Assembly: GCA_963667505.2 (NCBI GenBank)
Contig: OY763490.2
Span: 3,348,001-3,412,000, forward strand
Origin: Aldehydirespirator sp963667505
GTDB lineage: Bacteria; Actinomycetota; Acidimicrobiia; Acidimicrobiales; Aldehydirespiratoraceae
Length of the DNA: 64,000 bases
Direction: 5' to 3'
Below, in pieces: positions 14,801 to 23,494 of this stretch. Position 1 is the stretch's first letter. Each line of letters begins with the position of its first letter. Under the pieces are notes generated by a model, which saw only the letters and a list, made by a program, of their open reading frames with translations, made no database searches and had not been told where the DNA came from. The translations under genes were made by a program, and so were the position numbers.

Positions 14801-15367
14801 ATGGCCCAGCAGACGGCGTCGGCAGTGGACGATGATCTCTATAGGCGCCTCGCGGGCTTGGCTTCGGCCGAGGCGGCCGACCGGGGGCCTGGGCACCCCG
14901 AACTGCGTCCTGCGGTCGAGCAGGCCCTCTACCACGAGGCCAGGCTGCTCGACGAGCGCCGCTACCGCGACTGGCTGGAACGGTTCACCGACGACTGCGT
15001 CTACTGGGTGCCCCTCGACCCCGACGCAGACCCCCGCACCCAGGTGTCGTACCTGCTCGACGACCGGCGCCGGATGCAGGACCGGATCGGGCTGCTGGAA
15101 ACAGGATGGGCCCACGCCCAGGAGCCGCCGTCGCGCACCTGCCGCATCGTGTCCAACGTGGAGGCGTGGCCGCTCGACCCCGGCGGCGAGACCCTGGCCC
15201 GTTGCTCGACGGTCGTGTGGGAGCACCGCAAGGACCGGCTGACCCCGTTCGCCAGCCGCAACGACTACGTGCTGGCCTCGCTGGGCGACGAATGGGCCGT
15301 CAGATACAAGATCGTGCGGCTGGTGGACTGCTCCGGCGACGTGCGCAAGTTCTCGTTCGTGCTATAG
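14801..15367 (+). CDS. Rieske oxygenase beta subunit (NTF2-like)
   Basis: The 188-residue protein is the small structural subunit of an alpha3beta3 ring-hydroxylating dioxygenase (BphE/BenB-like). Recognisable features are the helix VEQALYHEARLLDERRYRDWL, FTDDCVYWVPL, the Arg/Asp-rich DDRRRMQDRI and the C-terminal beta-strand KIVRLVDCSGDVRKFSFVL. The ATG at 14801 is preferred over an upstream in-frame ATG because the extra N-terminus would be Arg-rich low-complexity sequence. It ends 33 bases before the second alpha subunit, so that pair is the probable holoenzyme. The gap before it (14708-14800) shows nothing recognisable. Confidence 0.87.
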   Translation: MAQQTASAVDDDLYRRLAGLASAEAADRGPGHPELRPAVEQALYHEARLLDERRYRDWLERFTDDCVYWVPLDPDADPRTQVSYLLDDRRRMQDRIGLLETGWAHAQEPPSRTCRIVSNVEAWPLDPGGETLARCSTVVWEHRKDRLTPFASRNDYVLASLGDEWAVRYKIVRLVDCSGDVRKFSFVL

Positions 15368-15399
15368 ATGCGGCCAGAACACCGAAGCGAGGTGCCGAC

Positions 15400-16713
15400 A
15401 TGACCGCTCTCGACACCCTGGTCCAGCCTCACCGGGTCCATCGCTCGATCTACACCGACGCCGAGGTCTTCGGCGCCGAGATGTCCAAGGTCTTCGGTGG
15501 AGCCTGGGTCTACCTGGCTCACGAGAGCCAGGTGCCCGAGCCCAACGACTTCATGGTGTCGCGCCTGGGGCTGCGCCCGCTCATCGTCACCCGCGACGAT
15601 GACGGCGGCCTGCACGCCCTGTTCAACCGGTGCGCCCACCGGGCCTCCACCGTGTGTCAGTCCGATTGCGGGTCGGCTCGGCGCTTCCAGTGCTCCTACC
15701 ACGGCTGGACCTACTCCAACCGCGGCGACCTGGTCAACGTGCCGTTCGGCGACGGCTACCCGGCCGACTTCCACAAGGAGGACCACGGCCTGGCCCAGGT
15801 GCCCCGCCTCGGCACGTATCGGGGTCTGATCTTCGGCACCCTCAACCTCGACGCTCCGAGCCTGGCGGCGTGGCTCGGCCCGGCCGGTCCTCTGATCGAC
15901 GGATTCGTCGACCGGTCGCCGTCGGGACGCATCGAGGTGCGCAACTGCCAGCGCATGATCTACCAAGGCAACTGGAAGCTGGCCTGGGACAACGCCGGTG
16001 ACGGCCTGCACCCCACCTTCGCCCACCGCAGCTTCCTGATCCTCAACGAGCGCCAGCACGGCGGCGCCCGTTCGCTGTCTCAGTTCAAGGCCAGCCCCGA
16101 CGACACCGACATGTACGGCGCCGACCTCGGCAACGGGCACATGTTCGTCGACCAGCGGCCCGGCCTCAGCAAGTCCTTCTGGGAGACGCAGCGGCCGGTG
16201 CCGGGCCGGGAGTGGTACGCCGAGCGCATCGCCGAGCGCCATGGCGACGACGCGCCCGAGGTGCTGGAGACGGCGCCGGGCTCGATGATCAACCTGTCGA
16301 TCTTCCCCAACCTGCTAATCAAGGGCAACCATCTCGAGACGGTCGATCCCGTCGGCGTGGGCGAGACCCGGCTGCACACCTGGGTGGTCGCGGCGGAGGG
16401 CGCGCCCGAAGAGGTGAACGTGCTGCGAATGCGGATCGCGGAGGACTTTCCCAGCCTCGGGAATCCCGACGACCTGGAGATCTTCGAGCGCTGCCAAGAA
16501 GGCCTGGCCATCGCCGAGGTCGAGTGGGTGGACATGAGCAAGGGGCTCGGCCACGAGGCCGAGGAGGTCGCCGCCGACGGCTTGAGGAGGGCGCCGGTCA
16601 CCCATGAGGGGCCGATGCGCGGCTACCTGCGGGCCTGGCTGGCGCTGATGTCGGCCGACGTGAAGCTCACGACCGCGGGCCCGGGCGAGGTCACCTGCGA
16701 AGTGGCCGCATGA
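15400..16713 (+). CDS. Rieske non-heme iron oxygenase, alpha subunit (copy 2)
   Basis: The 437-residue large subunit is of the benzoate/anthranilate dioxygenase type. The Rieske ligands are Cys78-x-His80 and Cys98-x2-His101 (CAHRAS, CSYHGW). The catalytic domain has GDGLHPTFAH, giving His204 and His209, with Asp201 as the inter-subunit bridging residue. The ATG at 15400 follows GAGGTGCC and leaves a normal N-terminus (HRSIYTDAEVF). It is longer than copy 1 and clearly not a recent duplicate. Pairing with the beta subunit immediately upstream suggests a two-component dioxygenase; no ferredoxin or reductase gene is present in the window. The stop overlaps the next start by four bases (ATGA), giving translational coupling to the DUF1989 gene. 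Confidence 0.92.
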   Translation: MTALDTLVQPHRVHRSIYTDAEVFGAEMSKVFGGAWVYLAHESQVPEPNDFMVSRLGLRPLIVTRDDDGGLHALFNRCAHRASTVCQSDCGSARRFQCSYHGWTYSNRGDLVNVPFGDGYPADFHKEDHGLAQVPRLGTYRGLIFGTLNLDAPSLAAWLGPAGPLIDGFVDRSPSGRIEVRNCQRMIYQGNWKLAWDNAGDGLHPTFAHRSFLILNERQHGGARSLSQFKASPDDTDMYGADLGNGHMFVDQRPGLSKSFWETQRPVPGREWYAERIAERHGDDAPEVLETAPGSMINLSIFPNLLIKGNHLETVDPVGVGETRLHTWVVAAEGAPEEVNVLRMRIAEDFPSLGNPDDLEIFERCQEGLAIAEVEWVDMSKGLGHEAEEVAADGLRRAPVTHEGPMRGYLRAWLALMSADVKLTTAGPGEVTCEVAA

Positions 16714-17420
16714 CGCCGCCCGGTGCGGGCGGAGGGCCCCGCGGGCGCCTTGTGCGGGAGATGGTCGTGCCGCGCTGTGGGGGACGGGCGGTGGAGGTGC
16801 GGGCCGGGCAGGTGCTCAGGATTGTGGCGCTGGACGGCCCCCAGGTGGCCGACACCGCCTTCCTGGCCCTCGACAACCCGCGCGAGGGCTACCACGCTGG
16901 CCAGACGGTGGCCCTCAACATGCTGGCCGGCACCGGGACCATGCGGCGCGTCACCACCCTGTGGTCTCGCCCGCCCTACGAGCGGCTGATGCTGACCGTC
17001 GTCGATGATCCGGTCGGGGTGCACTTCGCCTGGAACGGCGGCCGATGCTCGCAGGGCGTGTACGCGGTGCGCGACGGCATCGAGTCCGGCCACCGCACCT
17101 GCCAGGGCAACCTTGAGGAGGCGGTCCGGCCCTGGGGAGTGGACCCCGACCTGATCCCTGACGTGTTCAATGTGTTCATGCGCACCGATGTGGAGGACGA
17201 GGCGAGGCTGGTGTTCCGGCAGTCGCCCGCGGCCGCAGGCGATTACATCGATCTGCGGGCGGAGATCGACGTGCTGGCCGCGGTGTCGGCCTGCCCCAGC
17301 GAGACATCGGCCTCCAACGGGGGCGAGCCCAAGCGCATCGGCCTCGAAGTGTGGGCCGAGGACTGGGATGGCCCGGTGGCTGGCGTATCGTCCGGCCCGG
17401 CGTCCGGAGAAGGGAAGTGA
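16710..17420 (+). CDS. DUF1989 / urea-carboxylase-associated family protein
   Basis: The 236-residue protein resembles DUF1989, a family often found next to urea carboxylase or allophanate hydrolase. Supporting segments are the beta-rich opening (VVPRCGGRAVEVRAGQVL), DGPQVADTAF, LDNPREGYHAGQT and the Cys-rich NGGRCSQGVY followed by a His-x-x-Cys (SGHRTCQGNL), which could bind metal. Similar proteins are thought to act in release or deformylation of one-carbon amides, but the function of this one is not established. The start overlaps the stop of the oxygenase alpha subunit (ATGA), so it is part of the same operon. The last roughly 30 residues are Gly/Ser/Pro-rich and probably disordered. Confidence 0.72.
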   Translation: MTPPGAGGGPRGRLVREMVVPRCGGRAVEVRAGQVLRIVALDGPQVADTAFLALDNPREGYHAGQTVALNMLAGTGTMRRVTTLWSRPPYERLMLTVVDDPVGVHFAWNGGRCSQGVYAVRDGIESGHRTCQGNLEEAVRPWGVDPDLIPDVFNVFMRTDVEDEARLVFRQSPAAAGDYIDLRAEIDVLAAVSACPSETSASNGGEPKRIGLEVWAEDWDGPVAGVSSGPASGEGK

Positions 17421-17425
17421 CAGCC

Positions 17426-17731
17426 ATGGTGAGAATGGTCCGCAAGGCTCAGGTCGACTCCAGCGACGTGGCCCGGGTGCGCGAGTGGATCCAGCGGTAC
17501 ACCGGCTATATGGCCGCGGCCGACCCCGACCGGGTGACGGTCACGTCCTGGATGGAGGCCTACGGCGCCTACGGCAAGGTGTATTGGATGATCGACGCTC
17601 CCGACCTGGGCACTCTCGACGAGTTCTTGGAGGGGCTGCCCGCCGAGGAGGGATACCGGGACATCCTCAAGGCGGGCAGCGAGTTGTTCGTCTCGGGCCA
17701 GACCAGCGACATGCTGCTCAAAGAGGTCTGA
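17426..17731 (+). CDS. Small conserved-looking protein, unknown function (possible dimeric alpha/beta barrel)
   Basis: The 101-residue protein starts at the ATG at 17426, preceded by AGAAGGGAAGTGA, a good RBS. It begins five bases after the DUF1989 stop. I do not recognise the family. The sequence has a predicted strand-helix-strand layout with aromatic-rich strands (TSWMEAYGAYGKVYWMID) followed by a helix (DEFLEGLPAEEGYRDIL) and a last strand (ELFVSGQTSDMLL). This pattern is similar to small ferredoxin-like dimeric alpha/beta-barrel proteins such as ABM or NIPSNAP-like proteins. The tight spacing implies a role in the same pathway as the oxygenase, perhaps as an accessory or intermediate-handling protein. 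Confidence 0.6.
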   Translation: MVRMVRKAQVDSSDVARVREWIQRYTGYMAAADPDRVTVTSWMEAYGAYGKVYWMIDAPDLGTLDEFLEGLPAEEGYRDILKAGSELFVSGQTSDMLLKEV

Positions 17732-17794
17732 GTCCTAGGCTTGCCTCCCTGTCGGGGCGGGTCCGCGATCCTGCCCCGTCCAGGCGGAGCAGCC

Positions 17795-19021
17795 ATGGCT
17801 GACAGTGAGACTTCCCGACGCGGTGCGCCGCGCCGGCGCCGGGGCGCCGACCGCGGCCTGCTGCCGTTCCAGGTGCTGATGGGGGTGACCGCGGCGGGCA
17901 TCGGCGGGATCGTGACGGTGCTCGGCGAGCTGCGCGACGAGCTCGAGTTCAGCGGGACCGGAGTGGGCGTGATGGTGGCCAGTGGCTTCGTGGCCGCCTT
18001 CGTGTCGCAGATGACCCTGGCCCGACTCGCAGACGTGGGCCACGCGCGGCTGATGGCGGCTGCGGGGATCGGGCTCAGCGCGGGATCCATGCTGGCGATG
18101 GTCTTCGCCGTGGATCTCACCTCCTGGGTCGTCAGCAGGGCTGCTCTCGGGTTCGCGGGCGGCCTGATCCTGCCGGGAGTGCGCAGGGCCGCCTCGGTGC
18201 ACGATCCGGCCCGGGCGGGCGAGAACCTGGGCCGGATGGTGGTGGCCGAGACCACCGGTTTCATCTTCGGCCCGGTGATGACGGCCTTGCTGGTGTGGAT
18301 CGGCGGGATCCGGGCGCCGTTCGCGGTGTTCGCCGGAGCCATGCTGCTGTTCCTGCCGGTCGCGTTGCGCCTGCCCCCCGACCGCGGCCTCCTGGACGTG
18401 GCCCGGCGCACCGCGTTCGACCTTCTGACGCTGCGGCGCCTGCAAGGCGCGCTGATCATGGTCGGCGGCTACTTCATGATCATTGGCGCCTGGGAGGCGG
18501 TGCTGCCCGTGATGTTCGCCGACCGGGGCGCCGGCGCGGTCATGACCGGCATCGCCTTCACCATGGTGGCCCTGCCGATCATGCTCGTGGGCACTCGGGC
18601 GGGACGCCTGGCCGACCGGGTGGGACCGGTGCGGGTGGCGATGGCGGGCCTCGTGGTGGTGAGCCTGGTCACCATGACCTACGGCGTCATTCCGGGAGTG
18701 GTCCCGGTCACGGCCGCCATGGTGCTGGTCGGCTTCGGCGACGGCTACGGCTTCACCGCCGCCCATGTGGTGGTGGCCCGGGCCGTACCCGAGCAGCGCC
18801 AGGCGGCTGCGCTCGGCCTGATGGGCGCGGCCGAGGTGGCCGGGGCGGCCGTCGCCGCGCTCCCGGCCGCCTGGCTGTACGACAGCTTCGGGTCCGGCCC
18901 CACTTGGGCCACAGTCGGCCTGACTGTGCTGGCGCTGGTGGCCGTGGGCTGGCTGCGGATGCGGGGCACGGTGCCCGAATCAGGCCCCGACGCCCCTGAC
19001 TCGGGCCGGTGCGACGGCTGA
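17795..19021 (+). CDS. MFS transporter
   Basis: This is a 408-residue integral membrane protein with about twelve hydrophobic segments in two halves. It has typical MFS loops: ARLADVGHARL between TM2 and TM3 and AGRLADRVGPVRVAM in the second half. The N-terminus (residues 4-20) is Arg-rich and cytoplasmic. The start at 17795 follows GGCGGAGCAGCC; an upstream ATG would add a proline- and glycine-rich extension and is not favoured. As the transporter of the plus-strand catabolic block it probably imports the oxygenase substrate or exports a product; substrate unknown. Confidence 0.87.
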   Translation: MADSETSRRGAPRRRRGADRGLLPFQVLMGVTAAGIGGIVTVLGELRDELEFSGTGVGVMVASGFVAAFVSQMTLARLADVGHARLMAAAGIGLSAGSMLAMVFAVDLTSWVVSRAALGFAGGLILPGVRRAASVHDPARAGENLGRMVVAETTGFIFGPVMTALLVWIGGIRAPFAVFAGAMLLFLPVALRLPPDRGLLDVARRTAFDLLTLRRLQGALIMVGGYFMIIGAWEAVLPVMFADRGAGAVMTGIAFTMVALPIMLVGTRAGRLADRVGPVRVAMAGLVVVSLVTMTYGVIPGVVPVTAAMVLVGFGDGYGFTAAHVVVARAVPEQRQAAALGLMGAAEVAGAAVAALPAAWLYDSFGSGPTWATVGLTVLALVAVGWLRMRGTVPESGPDAPDSGRCDG

Positions 19022-19105
19022 AGTACGCTTCGACGCAGGCTCATGGGGACACGGGACGCTTCGAGTCCCGAAGCCCTGATCGCCTTGCGGAAGCGGGGAG
19101 CAGCG

Positions 19106-19648
19106 ATGGACGTCGACGAACTGGTCCGGCGGATTGTGGACGCTTCGGCCGATGGGGGCATCCCGGCGGTCCGGGAGGAGGTGGACCGCCTGATTGCGGA
19201 CCCGGCCGGCCTGCGCCAGGCGATCCCTGAGCCTGACCTTCCGGTACTGGCGCCGCTCTATGAGTCCGAGGACATCACCATCATGAACGTCGTGTGGGGT
19301 CCGCGGATGTACATCGGTCCCCACGACCATCGGATGTGGGCCTGCATCGGCATCTACGGAGGCCGGGAGGACAACCAGCTCTACCGGCGCGAGGGCGGGT
19401 CGATCGCGTCGAGCGGCGGGCGCAGCGTCGAGGCGGGCCAATCGATCTCGCTCGGCGACGCGACCGTGCACTCGGTCCACAACCCGCTCGACCGGCTGAC
19501 CGGCGCGATCCACGTCTACGGCGGCCCGTTCCTCACCCAGCCGAGGAGCGAGTGGGACCTGGAGACGCTGACGGAGCGGCCGTCGGACGCCGCGCGGTCG
19601 AGGCGATACTTCGAGGAGGCGGCGAAAGCGATGACGTCGGAGGCCTGA
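19106..19648 (+). CDS. Cupin-fold protein related to cysteine dioxygenase family
   Basis: The 180-residue protein begins at the ATG at 19106, after GGGGAGCAGCG. The core is a double-stranded beta-helix: GPHDHRMWACIGIYGG provides a His-x-His pair for iron, followed by the second cupin motif with HSVHNPLDRLTGAIHVYGG. The region upstream is a helical N-terminus (DVDELVRRIVDASADGG). This pattern fits the CDO_I/PCO-like metal-dependent group of cupins, which oxidise thiols or related small substrates. The exact substrate is unknown. It is followed six bases later by a CoA-transferase gene, so the two are probably co-translated. Confidence 0.72.
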   Translation: MDVDELVRRIVDASADGGIPAVREEVDRLIADPAGLRQAIPEPDLPVLAPLYESEDITIMNVVWGPRMYIGPHDHRMWACIGIYGGREDNQLYRREGGSIASSGGRSVEAGQSISLGDATVHSVHNPLDRLTGAIHVYGGPFLTQPRSEWDLETLTERPSDAARSRRYFEEAAKAMTSEA

Positions 19649-19653
19649 GCGTA

Positions 19654-20826
19654 GTGCCCGGCCCCCAGACGCCTCCGTTGGCCGGGCTGCGGGTGGTGGA
19701 GCTCGCCCATGTGGCCTCCGGTCCGTTCGCCGGGATGCTGCTGGCCGACCTCGGCGCAGACGTGGTCAAGATCGAGTCCCCGGCAGGCGACATGATGCGC
19801 GGCTGGCCGCCGGTGGAGACCGGGGCCGACGGCACGCCCTACAGCCACAACTTCGCATCCCTCAACCGCAACAAGCGCAGCGTCTCTCTCGACCTCAAGG
19901 ACGAGGGCGACCTGGCGCTGGCGAAATCGCTGATCGCGAGGGCCGACGTGGTCGTTGAGAACTTCCGGCCCGGGGCGCTCGACAAGCTCGGCCTCGGATA
20001 TCGGGACGTCTCCGCCCTCAACGACACGGTCATCTACTGCTCGGTGTCGGGCTACGGCCAGCAGGGGCCGTTAGCGGCCCGGGCCGCCTTCGACGTCGCC
20101 ATCCAGGCCGCGTCAGGCCTGATGAGCGTGACCGGCGACGAGGACGGCGGCCCCGTCAAGTGCGGTGTGCCGGTGGCCGACTTCGTGGCCGGGCTGTACG
20201 CGGTGGTGTCGGTGCTGGCCGCGGTGCAGGCCCGCGACCGCGACGGCGTCTCCGTCCATATCGACTGCTCGATGCTGGGCGCGCTGCTGGGCGTGTCCGC
20301 GCTCCAGACCAGCGAGTACTTCGGCACCGGGCGGGCCCCGGCCCGGCTCGGCACCGCCCATCCCCGCAACGCCCCGTACCAGGCCTTCCAGGGTGCCGAC
20401 CGGCCGTTCGTCATGGCGGCCGGCAACGACCGGATGTGGGCCGACCTCTGCGCGCTGCTGGGCCTCGAGGATCTCGTCGAAGACGAGCGGTTCGCGACGC
20501 AGGCGGCGAGGGCCGCCAACCACCGGGAGCTGGCGGAGATCCTCAACGAGGCCATGAGGACCCGGACGGCCGCGGAGTGGATCGAGGTCCTCGACGATGC
20601 CGGTATCGCGTGCGCTCCGGTCAACGACTTCGCCGAGGCCCTAGACGATCCGGCCACTCTGGCGCTCGACCTCGTGCGGGAGCTAGAGCTGCCCAACGGG
20701 ATCATCACCCAGACGATCGCCTATCCCGTCGCCATGTCGACGCACCGCTCCGAGGTCGTCGTCGGGCCGCCCGCGCTGGGAGCGCATCGCGACGAAGTGA
20801 TCGCCGACTGGCTCGACGACGGCTGA
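19654..20826 (+). CDS. CaiB/BaiF (class III) CoA-transferase
   Basis: The 390-residue protein starts at the GTG at 19654. Family hallmarks are LRVVELAHVASGPFAG at the N-terminus, LGADVVKIE, ENFRPGALDKLGLGY, and AAFDVAIQAASGLM with the catalytic aspartate (Asp147) that forms the acyl anhydride. The C-terminal region has APVNDFAEALDDP. These enzymes move CoA between carboxylic acids in catabolic pathways. Here it would activate an acid intermediate formed by the oxygenase/cupin block. It is convergent with the formamidase gene (stops 38 bases apart). Confidence 0.9.
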   Translation: MPGPQTPPLAGLRVVELAHVASGPFAGMLLADLGADVVKIESPAGDMMRGWPPVETGADGTPYSHNFASLNRNKRSVSLDLKDEGDLALAKSLIARADVVVENFRPGALDKLGLGYRDVSALNDTVIYCSVSGYGQQGPLAARAAFDVAIQAASGLMSVTGDEDGGPVKCGVPVADFVAGLYAVVSVLAAVQARDRDGVSVHIDCSMLGALLGVSALQTSEYFGTGRAPARLGTAHPRNAPYQAFQGADRPFVMAAGNDRMWADLCALLGLEDLVEDERFATQAARAANHRELAEILNEAMRTRTAAEWIEVLDDAGIACAPVNDFAEALDDPATLALDLVRELELPNGIITQTIAYPVAMSTHRSEVVVGPPALGAHRDEVIADWLDDG

Positions 20827-20864
20827 CCGCGCTCTGCTTCGTCGCCGGGAAGCCCCCTGGATCG

Positions 20865-21968
20865 TCAGAGGCCGGGGAAGTCTCGCTTGGCGATCAGGCA
20901 GTGGACGCCCTTGACGTCGTTCACCACCTGGCTGACCTCGAAGTCGGCGGCGCAGCTCAGGTATGCGTAGGCGACGTAGCGGGGCAGGCCGAGGCGGGTC
21001 TCGCAGAAGCGCAGAGCCTCGCGCACCGCGTTTCTCATCGCTTCGTCCAAGTCGGAGTGCAGGCCGACGGGTATCCAATGGCTTTCGGTCTCGGCCAGCG
21101 GGTTCTCGACCAGGCCGCAGGCCCGGCGGGCCTCGGCGCCGCGCAGCACCGACAGTCGCATATCGGCCCTCAGCGAGCCCTCCAACGCGGTGAGGGCCAC
21201 TTCGCCGTTGCCCTGCGCGAAATGCGGGTCGCCCACCGCGAAACCGGCGCCGGGAACCTGCACCGGCAGGTAGAGGGTGGTGCCGCTCACCAGGTGCTTG
21301 ATGTCCAGGTTGCCGCCGTGGCCGCCCGGTGGGCGGGTGGCGACCGGCTCGGACGTGTCCGGCGCCACTCCCATCATCCCCAGGAACGGCGCCACCGGGT
21401 AGCGCACCGCCCGGTCCTGGCCGTAGCGCAGCACGGCCGTGCCGCTGACCGCGTCTCCCTCCACTTCGGTGAACACCGACACCGTGCCCTGCGGCGCGCT
21501 GGGCGTGAGCGTGTCGGCAGGCTCGCTGCCGTCGGGCATCTCGCCGGGCAGCGCACCCAGCCCGTGGCGGTTGGACGTGACGCCGTAGGGCACCCGCAGT
21601 GCGAAGCCGAGCAGGTCCACCCGCAGCAGGTCGCCGGGCTCGGTGCCCTGCACTTCGACGGGGCCGGTCACGACGTGGGGTCCGTCCACGCCGAAGGTGT
21701 GGTGCACGTTCCAGGCGACCTCGACGGCGTCGTGTAGCACCTCAAGCCGCGGCACGCCCCGGGCCGCGAAGAAGGCGACGGGATCGCGGCCCTGATCTTC
21801 GAGGATCCCCTCATGTGAGAGCGTGTCGACCGTGATGACCGTCCCGTCGTTGACCGACAGCACCGGTGGCGTGTCGACGTTGGGCCACCAGCCCCAGCTG
21901 ATCGTCTCGGGCGTTGCGGGGAGGTAGTGCTCGCCGCAGATACGGCCCTCGCCCGGATTCAGGATCAA
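20865..21968 (-). CDS. Acetamidase/formamidase family protein
   Basis: The 367-residue protein matches the FmdA/AmdA family that hydrolyses formamide or short amides to ammonia and the acid. Supporting segments are HYLPATPETISWGWW, TVDTLSHEG, VVTGPVEVQGTEPGDLLRVDLL, the central GGHGGNLDIKHLVSGTTLYLPV and the C-terminal AYLSCAADFEVSQVVNDVKGVH. All are typical family blocks, and length is normal. The only available start is a TTG at 21968 close to the divergent amidohydrolase. Function in nitrogen acquisition is likely given nearby amidohydrolases, but the actual amide is unknown. Confidence 0.88.
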   Translation of the reverse strand: MILNPGEGRICGEHYLPATPETISWGWWPNVDTPPVLSVNDGTVITVDTLSHEGILEDQGRDPVAFFAARGVPRLEVLHDAVEVAWNVHHTFGVDGPHVVTGPVEVQGTEPGDLLRVDLLGFALRVPYGVTSNRHGLGALPGEMPDGSEPADTLTPSAPQGTVSVFTEVEGDAVSGTAVLRYGQDRAVRYPVAPFLGMMGVAPDTSEPVATRPPGGHGGNLDIKHLVSGTTLYLPVQVPGAGFAVGDPHFAQGNGEVALTALEGSLRADMRLSVLRGAEARRACGLVENPLAETESHWIPVGLHSDLDEAMRNAVREALRFCETRLGLPRYVAYAYLSCAADFEVSQVVNDVKGVHCLIAKRDFPGL

Positions 21969-22051
21969 GGCTCCACGCTCCGAGTGGATGGCCTGTGACT
22001 CATCAGCACCGGCTGATTCTCGCGCGCGCTGCGCGGCCTAGGCTCGGTCGC
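21969..22051. promoter_or_regulatory. Short divergent promoter region (formamidase / amidohydrolase)
   Basis: These 83 bases separate two divergent nitrogen-metabolism genes and should hold both promoters. The sequence is GC-rich; I see GGCTGATTCT at about 22010 but no clear -10/-35 pair. Shared control of the two genes is an inference from the arrangement. Confidence 0.3.
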
Positions 22052-23473
22052 GTGACGGCCCAGACTTCGGCGCCCACAACGCCGCCCCTTGCCGGACGGG
22101 CGACATTGCTGGTGACCGGGGGCGATGTGGTGACCATGAACGCGGCCCGCGAGGTGCTGCTCGGGGGCGCGGTCGCCGTGACCGGCGACGTGATCGCCGC
22201 GGTCGGGTCGAGCACGGAACTGGCCGGGCGATACCCCGAGGCCGAGGTGATCGACGCCACCGGCTGCGTGGTCACGCCGGGCATGGTCAACGCCCACCAG
22301 CACCTCACCGGCGATCCCCTCATCCGCAGCTGCATCCCCGACCTGCTTCCTCCCGGCGCCTCCATCTTCGAGTGGTCGGTGCCCGCCCACGGCGCCCACA
22401 CCGGCGACGACGACGAGCTTTCTGCGGTGCTGTCCTCGGTCGAGAACCTCGCCAACGGGGTGACCACGGTGGTGGAGGCGGGCACGGTGGCCAATCCCCA
22501 CCGGGCCGCGGCCGGAATGCGCCGGGCCGGCATCCGCGGCACCATGGGCGCCTGGGGCTGGGACATCGAGGAGGGCCCGTTCACCGGGCCGGCGGACGAG
22601 ATCCTCGACCGTCAGCAGGCGGTGGTGGAGGCGTTCCCGGCGGGCGGACTGGTCGAGGGCTGGGTGACCCTTGTGGGCCACGACCTCGCCTCCGACGAGC
22701 TGCTGGCCGGGGCCGCCGACCTGGCCCGCGAGCTGGGCACCGGCCTCACCATGCACATGTCGCCCACCTCGTCCGATCCCGAGCGCTACTTGGCCCGCAC
22801 AGGCCGTCGGCCCCTGGCCCACCTCCACGCGCTGGGCGTGCTGGGGCCGCACCTGCTGGTGGGCCACGGCGTCTGGCTCGACAACGCCGAGGTGGAACTG
22901 GTGCTGGAGACCTCCACCGCCATCGCCTACTGCCCGTGGGCCTACCTGCGCCTCGGTCAGGGGGTGGCCGGGCAGGGCCGCCACGCCGAGATCGTGGAAC
23001 GGGGCGGCCGGGTGGCGCTGGGCTGCGACGCCTCCAACGCGGGCGACACCTGCGACATCCTGCGGACCGCGGCGCTGGCCGCCGGCCTGGCCCGCGACAC
23101 CCGGGTCGATCCGGAGCGCTTCGGGGCCCACACCGCCTTCGAGCTGGCCACCATCGCCGGGGCGGCCGCCATCGGCATGGACGACCGGATCGGCAGCCTG
23201 GAGCCCGGCAAGCAGGCCGACATCGTGGTGCACGACACGTCGTCGCCAGCGTGGATGCCGCGGGGCGAGACCGTCCTGCAGCTCGTGTGGGGCACCGACG
23301 GACGCTCGGTGCGCGACGTGCTCGTGGCCGGCCGTCCCGTCGTTCGCCACCGCGAGTGCGTGAGCGTGGACGTCGCCGGGCTGCGGGCTGAGGCCGTCGC
23401 CGCCCAGCGCTCGCTGCTGGAGCGGGCCGGTCTGGAGATCCCCCATCAGTGGCCCCACATCGACAGTCACTAG
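22052..23473 (+). CDS. Amidohydrolase superfamily deaminase/chlorohydrolase-like protein (copy 1)
   Basis: This 473-residue TIM-barrel amidohydrolase is of the TrzA/AtzA/guanine-deaminase subgroup. Metal ligands are NAHQHLTGD (His82, His84), the later His in MHMSP, GHGVWLD, and the Asp in LGCDASNAGD. The C-terminal IGSLEPGKQADIVVHD is the typical beta-sandwich end. Family members hydrolytically deaminate or dechlorinate heterocycles, and this one lacks the Glu-rich loops that would let me pick guanine, cytosine or N-formimino substrates. The GTG at 22052 is chosen because the preceding in-frame sequence is not conserved-looking. A second related amidohydrolase lies at 37603. Confidence 0.85.
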   Translation: MTAQTSAPTTPPLAGRATLLVTGGDVVTMNAAREVLLGGAVAVTGDVIAAVGSSTELAGRYPEAEVIDATGCVVTPGMVNAHQHLTGDPLIRSCIPDLLPPGASIFEWSVPAHGAHTGDDDELSAVLSSVENLANGVTTVVEAGTVANPHRAAAGMRRAGIRGTMGAWGWDIEEGPFTGPADEILDRQQAVVEAFPAGGLVEGWVTLVGHDLASDELLAGAADLARELGTGLTMHMSPTSSDPERYLARTGRRPLAHLHALGVLGPHLLVGHGVWLDNAEVELVLETSTAIAYCPWAYLRLGQGVAGQGRHAEIVERGGRVALGCDASNAGDTCDILRTAALAAGLARDTRVDPERFGAHTAFELATIAGAAAIGMDDRIGSLEPGKQADIVVHDTSSPAWMPRGETVLQLVWGTDGRSVRDVLVAGRPVVRHRECVSVDVAGLRAEAVAAQRSLLERAGLEIPHQWPHIDSH

Positions 23474-23494
23474 AGGCCGACAGCGAGGAGCGTC

